A stretch of DNA of 16,051 nt, taken from assembly GCA_030145945.1 (NCBI GenBank), contig JASLDK010000019.1, positions 1 to 16,051 of the forward strand. The letters run 5' to 3'. Of this stretch, positions 1 through 6,321 are shown one piece after another. Position numbers and translations under genes: made by a program. The notes under the pieces are model-generated. The model was not told the origin of the DNA. It saw only the letters and a program-made list of their open reading frames with translations, and searched no databases. Positions within the stretch are counted from its first letter, which is position 1; each line of letters starts with the position of its first letter. This stretch comes from Nocardioides sp. Lineage in GTDB: Bacteria > Actinomycetota > Actinomycetes > Propionibacteriales > Nocardioidaceae.

Positions 1-191
1 ACCACGTCGCCGAACTCGGCCCCCGCGATGCCGAGCACCTTGTCGATGCCGGCGAGGAACCCGTCCGCCGGGTTGCCCGGCGTACTCGGGGTCTTGGTCG
101 TGACGACCTCCCCGCTGTCCTCGTCGAAGGCAACGACGTCCGTGAACGTCCCGCCGGTGTCAATCCCGATCCTGATCCGCCTCGCTGTCAT
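1..191 (-). CDS. hyuA: HyuA-type hydantoinase/oxoprolinase subunit, N-terminal fragment (continues beyond position 1)
   Basis: Only the first 63 codons lie in the window. The protein begins MTARRIRIGIDTGGTFTDVV and continues with an acidic turn and a TKTPSTPGNP-like stretch. This is the N-terminal nucleotide-binding segment (GIDxGGTFTD) of the hydantoinase A/5-oxoprolinase family. Members use ATP to hydrolyse cyclic amides such as N-methylhydantoin or 5-oxoproline, usually with a HyuB partner; some relatives are acetone or acetophenone carboxylases, so the substrate is not fixed by this fragment. The ATG at 191 is chosen because an in-frame TGA lies two codons upstream. No clear Shine-Dalgarno precedes it, and the start is embedded in an inverted repeat. 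Following the Mo hydroxylase and amidase genes, a role in opening a ureide ring is likely (inference). HyuB would be expected further left. Confidence 0.85.
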   Translation of the reverse strand, partial: MTARRIRIGIDTGGTFTDVVAFDEDSGEVVTTKTPSTPGNPADGFLAGIDKVLGIAGAEFGDV

Positions 192-212
192 GGGTCACAT
201 TCAAGTGACCCA
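191..212. promoter_or_regulatory. 8+8 bp inverted repeat overlapping the hyuA start codon
   Basis: TGGGTCAC at 191-198 and GTGACCCA at 205-212 are perfect inverted arms with a 6-nt spacer. The first base of the hyuA ATG (191) is inside the left arm. As DNA it has the form of a dimeric-repressor operator. As RNA the hairpin would hold the first base of the start codon in a stem. Either reading is inference; the repeat itself is directly visible. Confidence 0.5.
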
Positions 213-233
213 CGTCGCGCCGCACGACGGCAT

Positions 234-289
234 GATCTGCCGATGGGGCTGGCGATCGTGGGCAGATGTTGCCCGGTCCGGGGCAGATC
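234..289. promoter_or_regulatory. Three copies of an ATCTGCC/GGCAGAT motif upstream of hyuA
   Basis: GATCTGCC occurs at 234-241. Two copies in the opposite orientation, GGGCAGAT, lie at 260-267 and 281-288. The two same-orientation copies are exactly 21 bp apart, about two helical turns, as expected for cooperative binding on one DNA face. The cluster sits 45-100 bp upstream of hyuA in a 211-bp non-coding stretch. It is a candidate regulator-binding array; the cognate protein is unknown, the PucR-family protein in this window being one option. Confidence 0.35.
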
Positions 290-301
290 GTTCAGGGTGC
301 G

Positions 302-389
302 GGTTTCTCAAGGGATGCAGACAAGCCTGCACTTCCCTGTTCACATCTGAACTGGGAAGTGCAGGCTTGTCTGCATCCCTTGAGAAACC
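302..389. repeat. 88-nt near-perfect inverted repeat; probable terminator or fold-back element
   Basis: Arms 302-337 and 354-389 are 36 bp and fully complementary. After a single T-T mismatch (338/353) the stem continues for five more pairs (339-343 with 348-352), closing on a 4-nt loop, CATC. The hairpin starts 13 nt downstream of the amidase stop and lies about 110 bp upstream of hyuA. The arms are roughly 56% GC, lower than the surroundings. No T-tract follows on either strand and no flanking target duplication was seen. Position suggests termination or 3'-end protection of the amidase operon. The length and perfection would also fit a MITE-like fold-back sequence. Each arm carries a smaller repeat, TGCAG-N6-CTGCA. 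Confidence 0.9.
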
Positions 390-402
390 AACGCCAACCG
401 CG

Positions 403-1803
403 TCAACCCCGTGCGAGCTCCTCGAGGGCGAGGGCGATCTCCAGCAGGCGCAGGTCGGCGCCGTGGGGGGCGATCAACTGGACGCCGACGGGGAGGCCGG
501 TGGACGCCGTACCGAAGGGCAGGGAGAGGGCCGGGCAGCCGGTGACGGTGATGAAGTACGCCGAGCGCATCCAGTCGAGATAGGTCGACATCGGCTTGCC
601 ATTGATCTCGGTCGGGAACTCCTGGTCCGCCGGGAAGGGCGGGACCTGGGAGACCGGGAGCACCAACAGGTCGTGGTCGGCGAAGAACAGCCGCATCGTC
701 TCCGACAGCGCTGTGCGCTGCGTGTAGGCACGGGCGATGTCGGCGCCCGTCAGATCGGCACCGACCCGGATGTTGTCGGCCAGGGACGGCTTGAAGTCGT
801 CGGGATGGTCGGCGAGCATCCGCCCGAACTTGGCCTGGAAGTGCCACGCGCGCAGGGTGCGGAAGGTCTCCTCGGCGAGCGAGAGGTCCGGGTACGACGA
901 CCCGACCTGTGCCCCCGCAGCGGCGAGCGCACGACCGGCGGACTCCACGACGGCGGCGACCTCGTGGTCGACCTCCAAGGCTCCCCCGAGGTCGACACTC
1001 AGGCCGACCTTCAAGCCGGCCAGCGTCGCAGCGACGGGAGAGGCGAACGTCGAGCCGGGCTGGCCGAGCGCCTGCGGCGCTCGCGGATCCGGACCGGACA
1101 TCACGGACAGCAGCAACGCCAGGTCGCCGACGTTGCGGGCCATCGGGCCACCGACGGAGGTGGACTCCCACTGGTTGTAGAGCGGCCACTCCGGCACCCG
1201 ACCCAGGCTCGGGCGCATGCCGACGACACCACAGAAGGACGCCGGGTTGCGCAACGAGCCGCCCATGTCGGACCCGTCGGCCAACGGGACCATGCCGGCT
1301 GCCAGCGCACACGCCGCACCTCCGCTCGACCCGCCCGCGGAGCGGGTGGGATCGACTGGGTTGAGCGTCGTGCCGAAGATCTTGTTGAACGTGTGGGAAC
1401 CCGCCGCGAACTCCGGAACGTTGGTCTTGCCGATGGTGAAGGCACCCGCGGCGCGGACCCGCTCGACGATCAGCTCGTCGCGCTCGGGCACGTGGTCGGC
1501 GTACAACGGCGAGCCCCAGGTGGTCCGCCATCCACCGACCTGGTGGGTGTCCTTGAAGGCGAACGGCAGACCGTGCAACGGGCCGACCTCGGCGCCGGAG
1601 GCGAGGGCTTCATCAGCAGCCGACGCCCCTGCCCGAGCACGCTCCTCGTCAAGGGACACGATGGCGTTGAGCTTCGGGTTGCGCTCGGCGATCCGATCGA
1701 GGTGCAGGTCGAGCAGCTCGCGCGCCGATATCTCGCGACGGCGTACGGCGGCCGCCTGGTCTCGCGCGGTGGAGTCGACCGACAGCCCAGCGGGGTGATT
1801 CAT
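403..1803 (-). CDS. Amidase-signature family amidohydrolase
   Basis: The 466-aa protein is a full-length, soluble amidase-signature enzyme, a family that hydrolyses amides through a Ser-cisSer-Lys triad. Lys84 lies in PFAFKDT, the cis-Ser is about Ser159 in AGGSSGG, and the nucleophile is Ser183 in DMGGSLRNPASFCG; the 24-residue gap between the serines is the usual one. The ATG at 1803 overlaps the upstream CoxG-like stop (ATGA, 1800-1803), so translation is probably coupled. It is the last gene before the large hairpin. Some family members are malonamidases, allophanate hydrolases, or Asp/Glu-tRNA amidotransferase subunits. The lack of GatB/GatC neighbours and the catabolic operon argue against GatA. 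Ureidomalonate, malonamate, oxamate or a carbamoyl acid would suit the context, but the exact substrate cannot be read from sequence. Confidence 0.93.
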   Translation of the reverse strand: MNHPAGLSVDSTARDQAAAVRRREISARELLDLHLDRIAERNPKLNAIVSLDEERARAGASAADEALASGAEVGPLHGLPFAFKDTHQVGGWRTTWGSPLYADHVPERDELIVERVRAAGAFTIGKTNVPEFAAGSHTFNKIFGTTLNPVDPTRSAGGSSGGAACALAAGMVPLADGSDMGGSLRNPASFCGVVGMRPSLGRVPEWPLYNQWESTSVGGPMARNVGDLALLLSVMSGPDPRAPQALGQPGSTFASPVAATLAGLKVGLSVDLGGALEVDHEVAAVVESAGRALAAAGAQVGSSYPDLSLAEETFRTLRAWHFQAKFGRMLADHPDDFKPSLADNIRVGADLTGADIARAYTQRTALSETMRLFFADHDLLVLPVSQVPPFPADQEFPTEINGKPMSTYLDWMRSAYFITVTGCPALSLPFGTASTGLPVGVQLIAPHGADLRLLEIALALEELARG

Positions 1804-2444
1804 CGCCGCCGGCCGCCCAGCAGCCCGCCCACGATCACGCCCGCGAGCACGAGGGCACCACCGACGGCAACGCCCGTGAGGAACGACTCGCCGCCGACCG
1901 ACGGGACCGACGACGCCTTGGCCGGGGCCGAGAACACCGGCGCCCCATCGGCGGTCACGGTCTCGACAGCACCTGCAGCAGAGGAATCGGCCGCAGCCAC
2001 GGGAAGTCCGTTGGCGATGACCTTCTCGACGTTGCCGAAGAACTCGGCCGCCATCCGACGCGAGACGCTGGTGAGCATCCGCTGGCCGACGCCGCCGATC
2101 ATGCCGCCGACGACCGCGTCGGCGTCGTAGGACAGGACGGTTCCCTCGGCAGAGGAGGCGAAGGTGACCAGGACGGTGGCGTCGATCGTGCCCGGCGCAC
2201 CGGCGCCCTGGAGCTTCATGGTCAGGCCCTCACCGGGGCGCAGGTCGGAGAGCACGCAGGATCCCGAATAGGTGCCGCGGATCGCGGCGACGCCCGCGCT
2301 GACGGTCATCGCATAGGCGTTCTCGCCGGTGGCCGCGAGCTGCTCGCAACCGGGAATGGTCGCGACGAGCACCCGCGGGTCGAGGATCGCCTCCCAGACC
2401 TTCTCGACGGGCGCGGCGATGGTGTTCTGGCCGGAGATCTTCAC
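1800..2444 (-). CDS. CoxG-like SRPBCC protein with C-terminal membrane anchor
   Basis: The 214-aa protein belongs to the carbon monoxide dehydrogenase subunit G (CoxG) family. Residues 1-145 form an SRPBCC/START-like lipid-binding fold, with typical segments MKISGQNTIAAPVEKVWEAI, DPRVLVATIPGCEQL and GGVGQRMLTSVSRRMAAEFF. A low-complexity Ala/Ser/Val linker (about 148-185) leads to one hydrophobic Gly/Val/Leu helix (about 188-210) and a terminal GRRR, consistent with a membrane anchor whose positive end faces the cytoplasm. In CO dehydrogenase systems CoxG links the soluble Mo enzyme to the membrane and quinone pool. Here it probably does the same for the adjacent form-II hydroxylase (inference). 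The start is GTG at 2444, overlapping the Mo-subunit stop (GTGA); the amidase start overlaps its own stop. Confidence 0.9.
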   Translation of the reverse strand: MKISGQNTIAAPVEKVWEAILDPRVLVATIPGCEQLAATGENAYAMTVSAGVAAIRGTYSGSCVLSDLRPGEGLTMKLQGAGAPGTIDATVLVTFASSAEGTVLSYDADAVVGGMIGGVGQRMLTSVSRRMAAEFFGNVEKVIANGLPVAAADSSAAGAVETVTADGAPVFSAPAKASSVPSVGGESFLTGVAVGGALVLAGVIVGGLLGGRRR

Positions 2445-4846
2445 TTCGACTCCTGGATTCGGGAGGTGTGGGCCGCCCGGAGCGCGAACAGCTCCGACGG
2501 CGAGATGGGCATGGCAGTGATGCCGAAGCCGGGCAGGGCTGCCCGTTCGGCGTCCTCGATGGCGGCAGCGAAGGCAGCGGATCCGGGGATCACGCCGGCC
2601 TCGCCGGCGCCCTTGATGCCGAGGGGGTTGAGCGGGGAGGGCGTCACCAGGTGGTCGATGTCGATGGTCTCGGGGACCTCGGTGACATAGGGCATGAGGA
2701 AGTCCATGAAGGACGCGTTGAGCAGCTGGCCCGACTCGTCGTACGCCATCCGCTCGTAGAGCGCCCCGCCGACACCCTGCGCGACGCCGCCGTGGATCTG
2801 ACCCTCGACGATCATCGGGTTGATCAGGTTGCCGCAGTCGTGGACGACGGCGTACTTCAGGATCCGGATCTCCGCGGTGTCGACGTCGTTCTCGACGATG
2901 ACGGCGTGCATGCCGGAGGCGAACGTCGAGCGGGGTGGCGAGTAGAAGTCCTTGCCCTCCAGGCCCGGCTCGTCGTCCTCGGCGACCGGCGGCTTGGTGG
3001 GGTCGCCGACGCTGAACTGGGTCGCCGCCTTGGACGCCTCGTCGAAGGCGTAGCGCAGCGGGTTGGAGAGCACCGCGATGGTGCCCAGCGGGATGGACGA
3101 TTCGGTGCCCTTGACGCTGACGACGCCGTCCACGATCTCGAGGTCGTCGATGTCGGCCTCGAGCGCGTCAGCCGCGATCCGCAGCGCCTTCTCCTTGGTC
3201 CGCTTGGCCGCGAGGTGGATCGCGGAACCACTCATCACCGCGGCCCGCGAGGCGAAAGTGCCCACTGCATAAGGCATCCGGCGGGTGTCGCCGGTGGTGA
3301 TCTCCACGTCCTCGAAGCGCACGCCGAGCTCGTCGGCGACGATCTGCGCGAACGCGGTCTGGTGTCCCTGCCCCTGCGACGTGAGCCCGGTGGCGACCTT
3401 CACCTTGCCGGAGGTCTCGATGTGGACGTGGGCGCCCTCGTAGGGACCGACACCGGTGCCCTCGACGTAGCAGGCGAGGCCGATGCCGACCCGCTTGCCC
3501 TCGGCGGCCTTCTCGGCTCGGAACGTCTCGAAGTCGTCCCAGCCGACCAGGTTCTTGACCTTCTCCAGCATCGCCGGATAGTCGCCGGAGTCGTAGGTCA
3601 GGTCGCGGCCGTCCTGGAAGATCAGCCCGTGCTCGTAGGGGAACTCGTCGGGCTGGATGAAGTTGACCGCCCGCACCTCGGCGCGGTCCTTGCCGAGCTT
3701 GGCTGCGATCGCGTCCATGGTCCGCTCCATCACGAAGCACCCCTGCGGCCGCCCCGCACCCCGATAGGGCGTGACGATGACGGTGTTCGTGTACAGCGAG
3801 TCGAAGGCCACGTGATAGGCGCCGGGCTTGTAGGGCCCGAGCAGCTGCGTGGAGGTGATGATCGGGACGATCAGGCCGTACGGCGTGTAGGCGCCGTGGT
3901 CGTGCCAGAACCGGACGTCGAGTCCGAGCACCCGACCGTCCTCGTCGAAGCCGACCTCGACGTGGTGCAGCTGGGAGCGCTCGTGCGCGGAGGAGATGAA
4001 GTGCTCGCGGCGGTCCTCGGTGAACTTCACGGCCCGGCCGAGCTTCTGAGAAGCCAGCGGCACGAGCAGTTCCTCGGGCCAGGGGTGGTTGATCTTGACG
4101 CCGAAACCACCGCCGACGTCGGGGGTGATCACGTCGACCTGACCGAGGTCGAGACCGAGCTTGGCCGCCACGGCGGCGCGGACACCGGTCGAGGTCTGCG
4201 TCGACGACCACACCTGCAGCCGTCCCTGGTCCGGGTCCCAACGGGCCACGACGCCGCGACCCTCCATCGGCATGCAGGCACTGCGCTCGATCTCGAGGTC
4301 CAGCTCGAGCCGGTACGGCGCGGAGGCGATCGCCGCCGCGGCATCGCCGTTCTCCTGCTCCATGTGGGCAGCGACATTGCCGGGCACGTCGTCGTGCACC
4401 AGCAGGGCGGCGTCGCGGGCGGCCTCGATGCCGACCACAGCGGGCAGCGGCTCGTAGTCGACCACGATCTGCGAGAGAGCGTCCTCGGCGAGATAGCGGT
4501 CGTCGGCAACGATGAACGCGATCGCCTCGCCGACGTAGTTGACCTCGTCCTTGGCCAGGGCGTACTGGGTGCGTCCCTGGGTGAGGGTGGGGTGCGGGAT
4601 GAGCAGCGGCAGCGGCTCGGCCATCGCGCCCTCGAGGTCCTCGTGGGTCCACACCGCGTGGATGCCGTCGAGGTCGAGCACGGCGTCGACGTCGATCGAG
4701 CGGATGCGGGCGTGGGCGTGGGGGCTGCGCAGGACGGCGGCGTGCAGGGCGTCGGGCGCCACGTCGTCGACGTACCGGCCCGTCCCGCGGACCAGGCGGT
4801 CGTCCTCGACCCGCTGGACCTTGGCGCCGATCATGTTCGTCGTCAT
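2441..4846 (-). CDS. Molybdenum hydroxylase large (molybdopterin-binding) subunit, form II / xanthine dehydrogenase family
   Basis: The 801-aa length fits the CoxL/XdhA-type large subunit. The N-terminal a/b-hammerhead domain begins with RVEDDRLVRGTGRYVDDV. Moco-binding stretches include GGGFGVK (245-251) and QGQGHQTAFAQIVADELG. The active-site loop reads PYRGAGR (360-366), the form-II pattern, not the AYXCSFR of genuine CO dehydrogenase, so CO is unlikely to be the substrate. The catalytic base is Glu749 in GIKGAGEAGVIP. Such enzymes hydroxylate carbon in N-heterocycles or aldehydes with water as the oxygen source. With a uracil-type permease and ureide hydrolases alongside, a pyrimidine or hydantoin ring is the likely substrate (inference). 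The ATG at 4846 overlaps the Fe-S gene stop. No XdhC- or CoxDEF-like maturation gene is visible here. Confidence 0.95.
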   Translation of the reverse strand: MTTNMIGAKVQRVEDDRLVRGTGRYVDDVAPDALHAAVLRSPHAHARIRSIDVDAVLDLDGIHAVWTHEDLEGAMAEPLPLLIPHPTLTQGRTQYALAKDEVNYVGEAIAFIVADDRYLAEDALSQIVVDYEPLPAVVGIEAARDAALLVHDDVPGNVAAHMEQENGDAAAAIASAPYRLELDLEIERSACMPMEGRGVVARWDPDQGRLQVWSSTQTSTGVRAAVAAKLGLDLGQVDVITPDVGGGFGVKINHPWPEELLVPLASQKLGRAVKFTEDRREHFISSAHERSQLHHVEVGFDEDGRVLGLDVRFWHDHGAYTPYGLIVPIITSTQLLGPYKPGAYHVAFDSLYTNTVIVTPYRGAGRPQGCFVMERTMDAIAAKLGKDRAEVRAVNFIQPDEFPYEHGLIFQDGRDLTYDSGDYPAMLEKVKNLVGWDDFETFRAEKAAEGKRVGIGLACYVEGTGVGPYEGAHVHIETSGKVKVATGLTSQGQGHQTAFAQIVADELGVRFEDVEITTGDTRRMPYAVGTFASRAAVMSGSAIHLAAKRTKEKALRIAADALEADIDDLEIVDGVVSVKGTESSIPLGTIAVLSNPLRYAFDEASKAATQFSVGDPTKPPVAEDDEPGLEGKDFYSPPRSTFASGMHAVIVENDVDTAEIRILKYAVVHDCGNLINPMIVEGQIHGGVAQGVGGALYERMAYDESGQLLNASFMDFLMPYVTEVPETIDIDHLVTPSPLNPLGIKGAGEAGVIPGSAAFAAAIEDAERAALPGFGITAMPISPSELFALRAAHTSRIQESK

Positions 4847-5340
4847 TGCCGCTCATCTCCCTCGCGGGCCAGCTCGGCCGCACGGCAGACCGCCTTGACG
4901 ATGTTCTGGTAGCCGGTGCACCGGCACAGGTTGCCCGCGATCATGTCGCGGGCCTCGTCCTCGGTGGGGTCAGGGTTCTCGGCGATGCCGGCGGTGATCG
5001 TGGTCAGGAAGCCGGGGGTGCAGAAGCCGCACTGCAGGCCGTGGCACTCACGGAACGCCTGCTGGACCGGGCCCAGCTCGCCGTCCGGCGTGGCCAGGCC
5101 CTCGACGGTGGTGATCTCGGACCCCTCGGCGGAGACCGCGAACATCAGGCAGCTGCGCATCGGCTGGCCGTCGACCAGGACCGTGCAGGCCCCGCAGACG
5201 CCGTGCTCGCAGCCGACGTGGGTTCCGGTGAGCCCGATGTCGTGGCGCAGTGCGTCGGACAACAGGCGACGGGCCGGGACGGTCGTGTCGTGGACGACGC
5301 CGTTGACCGTCAGTTGGATCTCGTGCAGAGCCTCGGTCAC
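4843..5340 (-). CDS. Molybdenum hydroxylase small subunit, (2Fe-2S)2 protein
   Basis: The 165-aa protein has the two-cluster architecture of CoxS/XdhC-type subunits. A plant-ferredoxin domain carries Cys44, Cys49, Cys52 and Cys64 in GCEHGVCGACTVLVDG...SC. A helical domain carries Cys104 and Cys107 (QCGFCTPG) and Cys139 and Cys141 (NLCRCTGYQ). All eight ligands are present, so it should be functional in passing electrons from the Mo centre to FAD. The start is GTG at 5340, sharing GTGA with the FAD-subunit stop; its own TGA overlaps the ATG of the large subunit. The tight coupling suits a 1:1:1 heterotrimer. It is a typical small subunit in both length and motifs. Confidence 0.96.
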   Translation of the reverse strand: MTEALHEIQLTVNGVVHDTTVPARRLLSDALRHDIGLTGTHVGCEHGVCGACTVLVDGQPMRSCLMFAVSAEGSEITTVEGLATPDGELGPVQQAFRECHGLQCGFCTPGFLTTITAGIAENPDPTEDEARDMIAGNLCRCTGYQNIVKAVCRAAELAREGDERQ

Positions 5341-6230
5341 GGCTGCTGCTCCCCTCCATGGGTTGATGCCGGGTGGGTGGTCGCGTGGGCGATGGCCGCG
5401 GTGAGGACACGCGCGGTGAGCACCTTCGCGAGGTGGGCGCGGTAGTCGGCCGTGGCGTGGATGTCGCTCTCGGGTTCGAGGTGTTCGAGGGCCAGGTCGC
5501 CGGCCCGGTCGAGGGCGGACGCGTCGACGGCCCCGTCCAGAGCGGGCGTCAGGTCGACGACGGTCGGGATGTCGGAGACGGACAGATAGCCGGCTCTCGC
5601 GGAGGTGATCTGGCCGTCAGCGACGGCAACGACGGCGGCCACGCCGCACATCGCATAGTCGCCGTGGCGGCGGGCGATCTCCTCGAACGCGACGCCGCTC
5701 CCGGCCGCCAGGGCTGGGAAGAAGGCCTCCACGGCGATCTCGTCGTGGTGCAGACTGGATTCGAGGGGCCCGACATAGAGCTCGTCGGCCGGGATCGTAC
5801 GCCGACCAGCGGGGCCGACCGCGTCGAGCGATCCGTCGAGCAGGCGCAGGACCATCGGCATCTCGGCAGCCGCGTCGGCGTGGACGAGCGAGCCGACCGT
5901 CGTACCGCGGTTGCGAATCGTCGCGTGGGCGACGTTGCTCAGGGCGAGCGGCACCAGCGGCTGCACGCGGGCGACCTCGGGGTCGCGCAGCACGGCAGCG
6001 TGCCGGGCGAGGGCCCCGATCCGGACCCCGTCCGCGGTGACACGGACGTGGTCCAGATCCGGGAGCCCGTTGATGTCCACGAGTGCCGACGGTGCCGCCA
6101 ACCGCATGGAGAGCAGCGGCACCAGGCTCTGGCCACCGGCCAGGACCTTGGCCTCGGGGTGCCCGGCCAAGGCCTGGAGGGCTTCCTCCAGGCTCCCTGG
6201 TCGGACGTAGTCGAACGGTGCGGGTTTCAC
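5337..6230 (-). CDS. Molybdenum hydroxylase medium subunit, FAD-binding
   Basis: With the GTG start at 6230 the product is 297 aa, normal for CoxM-type FAD subunits (VAO/PCMH FAD fold, then the CO dehydrogenase flavoprotein C-terminal domain). FAD-contact motifs are AGGQSLVPLLSMRLAAP (31-47) and TIRNRGTTVGSLVHADAAAE (104-123). The open frame extends further upstream to 6311, but 6230 is preferred: AAGGAG (6244-6239) lies 8 nt before it, and the homologous region begins immediately with the usual KPAPFDYVRP. The Shine-Dalgarno lies in one arm of a perfect 12-bp inverted repeat, so translation may be controlled by RNA structure. The gene is 91 nt downstream of the permease and overlaps the Fe-S gene by GTGA. 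It passes electrons from the Fe-S subunit to the final acceptor, here perhaps quinone through CoxG. Confidence 0.94.
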   Translation of the reverse strand: MKPAPFDYVRPGSLEEALQALAGHPEAKVLAGGQSLVPLLSMRLAAPSALVDINGLPDLDHVRVTADGVRIGALARHAAVLRDPEVARVQPLVPLALSNVAHATIRNRGTTVGSLVHADAAAEMPMVLRLLDGSLDAVGPAGRRTIPADELYVGPLESSLHHDEIAVEAFFPALAAGSGVAFEEIARRHGDYAMCGVAAVVAVADGQITSARAGYLSVSDIPTVVDLTPALDGAVDASALDRAGDLALEHLEPESDIHATADYRAHLAKVLTARVLTAAIAHATTHPASTHGGEQQP

Positions 6231-6238
6231 GAGCTTGG

Positions 6239-6315
6239 CTCCTTGTCCGGGGTGGCTGCCAGCGTCGTCCCGGGTGTGACGTGGGCGGTGCTGGCGCCGC
6301 CCACCGGACAAGGAG
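6239..6315 (-). promoter_or_regulatory. RNA fold sequestering the Shine-Dalgarno of the FAD-subunit gene
   Basis: Reading the minus strand, CTCCTTGTCCGG (6315-6304) is perfectly complementary to CCGGACAAGGAG (6250-6239). The second arm contains AAGGAG, the Shine-Dalgarno used by the GTG at 6230. Within the 53-nt loop, a 7-bp hairpin (6303-6297 with 6288-6282) has an 8-nt loop. Six of those loop bases (6295-6290) are complementary to 6263-6258, so a pseudoknot could form. The sequence just after the permease stop (CACCTCCTT) also matches the 16S rRNA anti-Shine-Dalgarno. The complementarity is seen directly; a riboswitch-like or translational-attenuation role is inference. It matches no known riboswitch that I can recognise. 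Confidence 0.6.
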
Positions 6316-6321
6316 GTGTGC

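Noticed and set aside
302..389. CRISPR repeat or integron attC site
   Set aside because: There is only one inverted pair and no spaced direct repeats. No integrase or cassette structure lies nearby.
28..2130. 700-codon plus-strand open frame
   Set aside because: It lies antisense to the amidase and CoxG-like genes, which have clear motifs and coupled starts. Its product is Arg/Gly/Asp-rich without domains, a typical high-GC antisense frame.
2468..4912. 814-codon plus-strand open frame
   Set aside because: It mirrors the Mo-binding subunit on the opposite strand. The translation is a Val/Asp/Leu/Gly-rich repeat-like string with no family motif.
2441..6230. Genuine aerobic CO dehydrogenase (coxMSL)
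   Set aside because: The large subunit has PYRGAGR where form-I enzymes have AYXCSFR, and no CoxDEF genes are present.
6239..6315. Known Moco, purine or xanthine riboswitch
   Set aside because: None of the conserved cores I know for those classes could be recognised; only the SD-masking fold is supported.
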